From positions 30,664,366 to 30,728,365 of the forward strand of contig CM069459.1 of NCBI GenBank assembly GCA_035610835.1: DNA of 64,000 bases, given 5' to 3'. Origin of the DNA: Ophiura sarsii. Lineage: Eukaryota; Echinodermata; Ophiuroidea; Amphilepidida; Ophiuridae. Made by a program: the position numbers and the translations under genes. Positions 58,865 through 64,000 of the stretch are shown here, piece after piece (positions within the stretch are counted from its first letter, which is position 1; each line of letters starts with the position of its first letter). Below the pieces are notes generated by a model. It made no database searches, was not told the origin of the DNA, and saw only the letters and a list, made by a program, of their open reading frames with translations.

Positions 58865-59183
58865 TCATTTAAAGTCCATGATCATCAATAGCTGCCTCGA
58901 GTGTATTTATCAGCAGCTTGGCATACATTGTGTCCTAAAAAAAATTGGGTCCAAAAACGGACGAGCCGATTATTTTGAAATAATTATTTCTTGATTTTTC
59001 ATTGCAGGAGATTGTCTGAGTTTGATCTTTTACAGTGTTAATGTCATACAAATCCAACACCACCTTTTTGCGATACATGGCATTGAAGTGAAGTATGTCA
59101 GAATCCATTTCTGCCAATTTAATTAAAAAAAGTCACCAGTGTTTACTGTCCGGCCTTTAGGCATGGAGTGTTAAAAGGACTCG

Positions 59184-59403
59184 TAACACTTTCCAGGCTA
59201 TTAGTTTTCGATACAACACAGATTTTTCAGAAAGCTTTCCCAACTCTCAAGAATTACTGAACCAATACTAGGCATATTTTTACTTATTTTAAAGCATTTA
59301 TCGTGGTGATTCTAAATTATGGTGATGAAATTCAATAATGTTGACATTTTTGAAACATTTTGGAACTGTCGTCTGCAGACGACTGCCACATGGATAGTCT
59401 TAA
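59184..59403. mobile_element. CACTTTCC element nested in a larger inverted-repeat element
   Basis: Shortened forward copy (TAACACTTTCCAGGC to CCACATGGATAGTCTTAA) inside the 58924-59890 element. Confidence 0.75.
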
Positions 59404-59629
59404 AATACTGAAAACCGGTATTATACAATTAATGAAAATAAGGGTTTTGGTTAAAGCTAAATGTTATATTTGTGTTTAGTAAATATTCTATAATCTGTTC
59501 AACGTAAGATGGAACATCACTGCAAAAGAATATGTTGCAAAATTAATGGACAGTAACAGATCTTGCTCTAGGTTATGATCTCAAAAAGCGTCTAATGTAT
59601 TTGTCTGAAAATGAAACTGCATTAAGTTG

Positions 59630-59812
59630 GGTATATTCACTATCAAAGTGATTGTATGACCCCTTGTAACTGGATCACACACCTTTTGGTGTGATGTTTC
59701 ACACTATAGACTTTATGTAGCGATCATTTCGACCGGGGTTCAGTACTCAAAAGTGTGATCCAGTTGACATATTGATAATTGGATTACACTTAACACTTCG
59801 ATGGTGAATACT
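59630..59812. repeat. Fold-back repeat
   Basis: GTATATTCACTATCAAAGTG and GTAACTGGATCACAC at left are mirrored by GTGTGATCCAGTTGAC and CACTTCGATGGTGAATAC at right. Confidence 0.6.
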
Positions 59813-60620
59813 GTACCCTTTCTGATTCTGGTGTATTACATCAGTTTTCGCCTCCCCATTTTGGACCCAATTTTTGCGGGACACATTGTATTGTCGAACA
59901 CTAACCCCTGGTAGTTATTGGAGAAAAAACTATAAATCTGCTATCAGATTTCTTTTAAAATTAGATGGCAACACAGAGGATGAATGAATTATGTAGGTCG
60001 AAGGCAAAGAAGATTTCTTGAGCATGCTTCACTGTCATCACATGACCACTGGTTTCTGTCATTAGTGTCTACTGGTTCCCATTGACATAACATTGCAATG
60101 AAAGGCTTATAATGTTGTTAAACCAGGGTCTTTAAGAAAATCCTGCTGCAAGTAGTACAATTGATGTGACTTCAATACAGTCCTCTCTTGTTTTTCTTAA
60201 AGACCCTTCATTTTTTGAATAACACATTTGAGTTGGGATTCAACTTCTTTTCGTATCTCTGGCCAAGATGCCTATCTGTACCATGTATTATGAAGGTGGA
60301 AATCAGACGATCTCCAGCTGTTAATTACTGTAACACATGTTTTTCACTGTTTGTTTTGGGGGAAATTCCTGTTGACACCATAGTGGTGCTACGCATACTT
60401 AGTCTACACAAGAAATCTTCTTTGGGTTGAAGGTTAAAGGTTAAAGTTCAATACACAGTGGCTCCATACTGAGAGGTCTTGTTATCACAATGGACAGGTC
60501 TGTCTTCAATGCTTTATTAATGAACAAAATGGTAGTTGATAATTAACATGTTGAGTTTGACATTTGACCCCTAACTTCCATTCCCATGTATATTTCTGTC
60601 TGATTTGAAATAGGTCGTAT

Positions 60621-60721
60621 TACAGAGTGTCCCAAACATCAGGCAACACCTTATTGTGTCAGTAGCAAAATGTTAGTCACATTTTATGCTCTGTTGCAGG
60701 ATAATTTTGGAACACCCTGTA
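60621..60721. mobile_element. 101-bp TA-flanked inverted-repeat MITE
   Basis: TACAGAGTGTCCCAA at left and TTGGAACACCCTGTA at right. Confidence 0.65.
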
Positions 60722-60834
60722 TTGAGCCTTTAAGATGATGTATTAAGATTATTTCCATTAGAACCCACAATTTTAGTAAATAATTGTATTTTGATATACA
60801 ATGATATATCATCCCTGGTTGTGATATTGAGGTG

Positions 60835-61053
60835 TACTGTAAAAGTGGTAATTTTCGCGCGATTAAATGTTCGCGCGATTAAATGTTCGCGCTTTGCCAA
60901 TTTCAGCCATTTCGCTTGTTTTTAAACTCACAATTTGAAAGTTCATTATATAGACTTATACACAAAATAAATATGTTTTTGTGTTTTTATTTTCGCTGTA
61001 GCTGCTTGGATCGCGAAAATAAATGTAGCGCGAAAATGTCTACATTTAGAGTA
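60835..61053. mobile_element. CTGTAAAAGTGG element, copy
   Basis: TACTGTAAAAGTGGTAATTT ... GAAAATGTCTACATTTAGAGTA, in the opposite orientation to the 1.2-kb copy. A short direct duplication of GCGCGATTAAATGTTC is at its left end. Confidence 0.8.
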
Positions 61054-61507
61054 TTTAAGGATGAAAATATAAGAATGAACTTCCCTCCTGAGTTTTCCTG
61101 CATATGATGTCAATGTAACAATTTTGATAAATTCTTTTATCCAAAAAAGTCTTCTTTAGGTCACGGACTCTGCTACCGACTAATGTGTGTACTTATATAA
61201 CATAACATGAGTGGACTAGATGCATCTGTGATTCAGACTAGTTGTAAACTAGGTTATAAATATCTGGTATACATCAGTCACGTTTATTTATGTTTCGACT
61301 CTCTTGTCAAAGTTCACTATCATGTTATGTATGTGCAATGCTGTAGAACCTGGACCACTGGTAATGTGGCTGTATTGGGCAGAATCTGCACACTATGCCT
61401 CTTTAGCATAGGTGGCATCCTGACATATAAAGGGAAGACTTTCGGCAGAAATTAGAGGCTTATAAGACAGTGTTGGCTGGTATTACCACCATGCAAATTA
61501 CCCTAAA

Positions 61508-61655
61508 GAGGAAATACCGGGAAATACTATAGAAACAAATGACATTTGAAAGCCTAATTACTTTATATCATTATAAATACAAAGGAAATACCGGGAAATA
61601 CTATAAAAACAAATGAAATTTTAAAGCCTAATTACTTTATATCATTACAGTTAAC
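61508..61655. repeat. Tandem duplication, ~74-bp unit x2
   Basis: AGGAAATACCGGGAAATACT ... TTACTTTATATCATTA occurs twice. Confidence 0.85.
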
Positions 61656-61680
61656 AAGCACATGAAAGTACACTTGAGTA

Positions 61681-61795
61681 TCACATGGAAATCACATGGA
61701 TATCACATGCGTGTTGTATGGACATCAGATGCATGTCACATGGACATCGCATACATGGCACATGGACATCTCATGCATGTCAATATCACCTGGAC
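61681..61795. repeat. Degenerate ~12-bp repeat CACATGGACATC
   Basis: About nine diverged units of the type CACATGGACATC or CATGCATGTCA. Confidence 0.7.
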
Positions 61796-61847
61796 AATTG
61801 ATAGCAAAATGTATTCAATTATGTATTTGTAGTGAAATGAATGCAGA

Positions 61848-62048
61848 TACTGTATAGCCGCTTAATTTCGCGATGGATTTAATTTCACAAATTTCACGAA
61901 GGATGTGGATTCACGGAATTAAATACCAGCAAAACTAACAATTTTGCATTGAAAGTAACTGCAAATTTCCAGATTCGCGCCCACTAAAATATAGCAGTAA
62001 TTTTATATTTGTGAAATGAAGAATCCGTAAAATTAAATTGTTTTACAG
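61848..62048. mobile_element. CTGTA-ended element, divergent
   Basis: TACTGTATAGCCGCTTAATT with TTTCGCGATGG; right end AAATTGTTTTACAG. Termini weakly alike. Confidence 0.55.
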
Positions 62049-62118
62049 GACTTAAAAGACACGTAGTTAATCAGAAACTTCCAAGTTCCACATTGCGCAT
62101 AGATTTATAATACGATGC

Positions 62119-62311
62119 ACGTCATTTTGATTTTCCATCATGGGTGCACATATGGAGGTATGGCAGTATTTTTCGAGAATGTGCGTGAGCATCCAGAAAG
62201 CGTTGCTCTTTCCACATATTTCAAACCTGATGCCTTCAATCTTCTTAATGTAGTTTTGAAAAATACCTTCATACCCCCAAATTTCCTCTCATGATGGAAA
62301 TTCAAAATGAC
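62119..62311. repeat. Inverted repeat, fold-back
   Basis: CGTCATTTTGATTTTCCATC at left and GATGGAAATTCAAAATGACG at right, with further pairing inwards (GTATTTTTC / GAAAAATAC). Confidence 0.6.
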
Positions 62312-62447
62312 GCTCATTACACGTAAAGATATAGGGTTAAACATTTCGTACAGAATCTAGTTTTTAAATGTATGGCATTGTGTAACGATCCTAACATCTC
62401 ACTGTTAACTCTTATAACTTGTCTTTTGCAAAATCATTTGATGTTTG

Positions 62448-62717
62448 AAGTTCGTTTACACTAGGTGATATTTGCCATGCGATGCGGCGCGACAGCCTTA
62501 TTTTCGCCACAGTGTACGGCATAACATCGCAGGTGTTGCTGGGTCAACGCAGGTCACCGTCTGCGATGGTAGCCAGCGCCGTATGGCAACATAGCAGAAC
62601 ATCAGCGTTAACGCAATGCGTCGCAGCCTCCTGCAATAGCAGTTGAATATTTTTTGAACTCCATTGCGATAACGCACCGCAACGCACGGTAAACATCTAG
62701 TGTGAACGGAGCATTAG
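62448..62717. mobile_element. TTACACTAG inverted-repeat MITE, CpG-rich
   Basis: GTTCGTTTACACTAGGTG and GCCATGCGATGCGGCGCG at left are mirrored by CGCACCGCAACGCACGG and CTAGTGTGAACGGAGC at right. Confidence 0.65.
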
Positions 62718-63001
62718 ACTTAAAAGACTTTTTTGTAGAACATTGTCTGCTTGAATATATCAATACTATTGATAAAATATTGTTTTGTTGGTTTTGGTTT
62801 TTTCTTCTTTTCAAGATTATATCAGAATATTTCGTCCTTGTCAAATTACCTGGTTTCTCCAAATAGAAGACATGCCCCATACTGTATAAAAAACAAGGTT
62901 AATTTGTGTTTTTGGTGAAGGTTTTATTTATAAGAATTTTAAGAAATAGATATCTTCCCTAACTGCTTGGGATATGTTACAGTGCCTATAGGATGGAATT
63001 T

Positions 63002-63312
63002 CACTGCAAATTATGAGCGTCTACTTTTGGACAAACTAAAAGTAAACTAAAAAGTAAATGCAATTCTAAACACAAAAGTAAACGCAAAACTAAACGTTTC
63101 TTGCATTTTGCACCCAATTGACCTCAAAGCACGCAAAGTGAGTGAATATAATCACAGATGTTTCCACCATCTGTGATATAATGGGACAGTTATTGATTAG
63201 AGGCTGGGTGGAAAACAGATTAGTTGTTGGGCTCACATAAGTGTTTAGTATTGCGTTTACTTTTGAGTTTACTTTTAGTTTGTCCAAAAGTAAACCCTCA
63301 TATTTTGCAGTG
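63002..63312. mobile_element. CACTG-ended fold-back element, copy 2
   Basis: Nearly identical to the 6.8-kb copy, including CCAATTGACCTCAAAGCACG and TTTCCACCATCTGTGATATA. Flanked by TTT on both sides. Confidence 0.85.
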
Positions 63313-63407
63313 TTTGGCAAGTGTAACATGAATGCAATTATTGTGTACTGTCCGTTTTGCTTTGATTTGTGAAAATATCTAAGCATCAAATATATAGCAT
63401 AACCACA

Positions 63408-63616
63408 TACTGTAAAAGTGGAAATTTCACACTACATTTATTTTCACGCTCGAACCAGGTACCACAAAAATGATAACACACACACAAATATATTTCTTTT
63501 GTATAGGTCTATGCGATGAAGCTACAATTGCTAGCGAATTTAAAAACATTCAGAATGGTTAAAAATCAGCTAAGCACAAGAAAATAATCGCGCGAAAATT
63601 ACCACTTTTGCAGTTA
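63408..63616. mobile_element. CTGTAAAAGTGG element, copy
   Basis: TACTGTAAAAGTGGAAATTT ... CGCGCGAAAATTACCACTTTTGCAGTTA. Interior like the 11.4-kb copy. Confidence 0.8.
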
Positions 63617-64000
63617 TCTGTACAGGATTACTACTTGTGAAATACCAAAGCATTGTCCAATTTTGTAACTAATTATTTATATTCATTATGTCAGTACATA
63701 TGAAGAAGAAATAAGAAAAAAATAAGTGTAAATGTTATTTTTTTATACTGAAAATATGTGTTTGTATAGTTTGAGCCATTGGTTATGTATGTATTCATAG
63801 TTTGTTTATTTTGTTTAGCGGTTGACATGGTTACACTGGATTAGCTTCAATGGTCTGCTTTTCCGAGCCACTGACACAAAGTTACGCATATCATTGTGTT
63901 CTAGAGATAAGAAAATGCAGTAGCGGTACCAGCATCAACATTTTAGGGGAGGGGACATATGGGGGATTTTGCTTTCAATATCAAAATTGTCTGAGATGAG

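Larger units (their letters stand above)
58924..59890. mobile_element. 967-bp TA-flanked element containing nested insertions
   Basis: TA|CATTGTGTCCTAAAAAAAAT, TGGGTCCAAAA at left; TTTTGGACCCAATTTTTGCG, GGACACATTG|TA at right. It hosts a CACTTTCC copy (59184-59403) and a palindrome at 59630-59812. Confidence 0.75.
59891..62118. other. Non-coding stretch downstream of GLCE
   Basis: MITEs and tandem repeats as listed. A hairpin GGGTCTTTAAGAAAA / TTTTTCTTAAAGACCC lies at about 60126-60208. I saw no AATAAA within about 2.5 kb after the GLCE stop, so the poly(A) site is unresolved. Confidence 0.5.

Overview
This is animal nuclear DNA: AT-rich, intron-bearing and crowded with small DNA-transposon derivatives. 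The only gene I can support is a four-coding-exon heparan sulfate D-glucuronyl C5-epimerase (GLCE) on the + strand at 48623-58432. An invertebrate genome with long poly-G tracts, many miniature inverted-repeat elements and a GLCE this close to the vertebrate one suggests a marine deuterostome (echinoderm or hemichordate type). That assignment is inference, and nothing here fixes the species.

Layout. From 1 to 48.5 kb I find no convincing protein-coding exon. The region is a mosaic of non-autonomous elements: TTAA-flanked piggyBac-like families, TAA/TTA-flanked PIF/Harbinger-like families with GGCC ends, TA-flanked mariner-like families, two hAT-like elements with 8-bp target duplications and a CACTG-ended fold-back family. 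It also holds the 3' end of a non-LTR retrotransposon (4.2-4.45 kb), tRNA-like sequences, a degenerate ~175-bp satellite-like array (19.1-20.8 kb), a palindromic-core minisatellite (15.9-17.2 kb), a 34-bp minisatellite (29.8-30.0 kb) and a very GC-rich 570-bp fold-back element (31.4-32.0 kb). From 48.6 to 58.4 kb lies GLCE, with introns of 941, 4837 and 2205 bp. From 58.4 to 64 kb there are again only repeats, several of them nested.

GLCE. The exons join in frame to 1827 nt including the stop, giving a 608-residue type II Golgi enzyme that converts D-glucuronate to L-iduronate in N-sulfated heparosan. It looks intact. An acceptor lies 35 nt before the ATG, so the 5' UTR is probably spliced, and the promoter exon is not identifiable here.

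Most unusual observations. (1) The 3' edges of two GLCE exons, each with its splice donor, are tandemly duplicated into the following intron: once for exon 2 (95-bp unit) and six further donor-bearing copies for exon 3 (~160-bp unit). (2) A GC-rich fold-back element with near-perfect ~45-bp termini sits in AT-rich DNA. (3) Many of the repeat families keep intact target-site duplications and nest in one another, so their order of arrival can be read.
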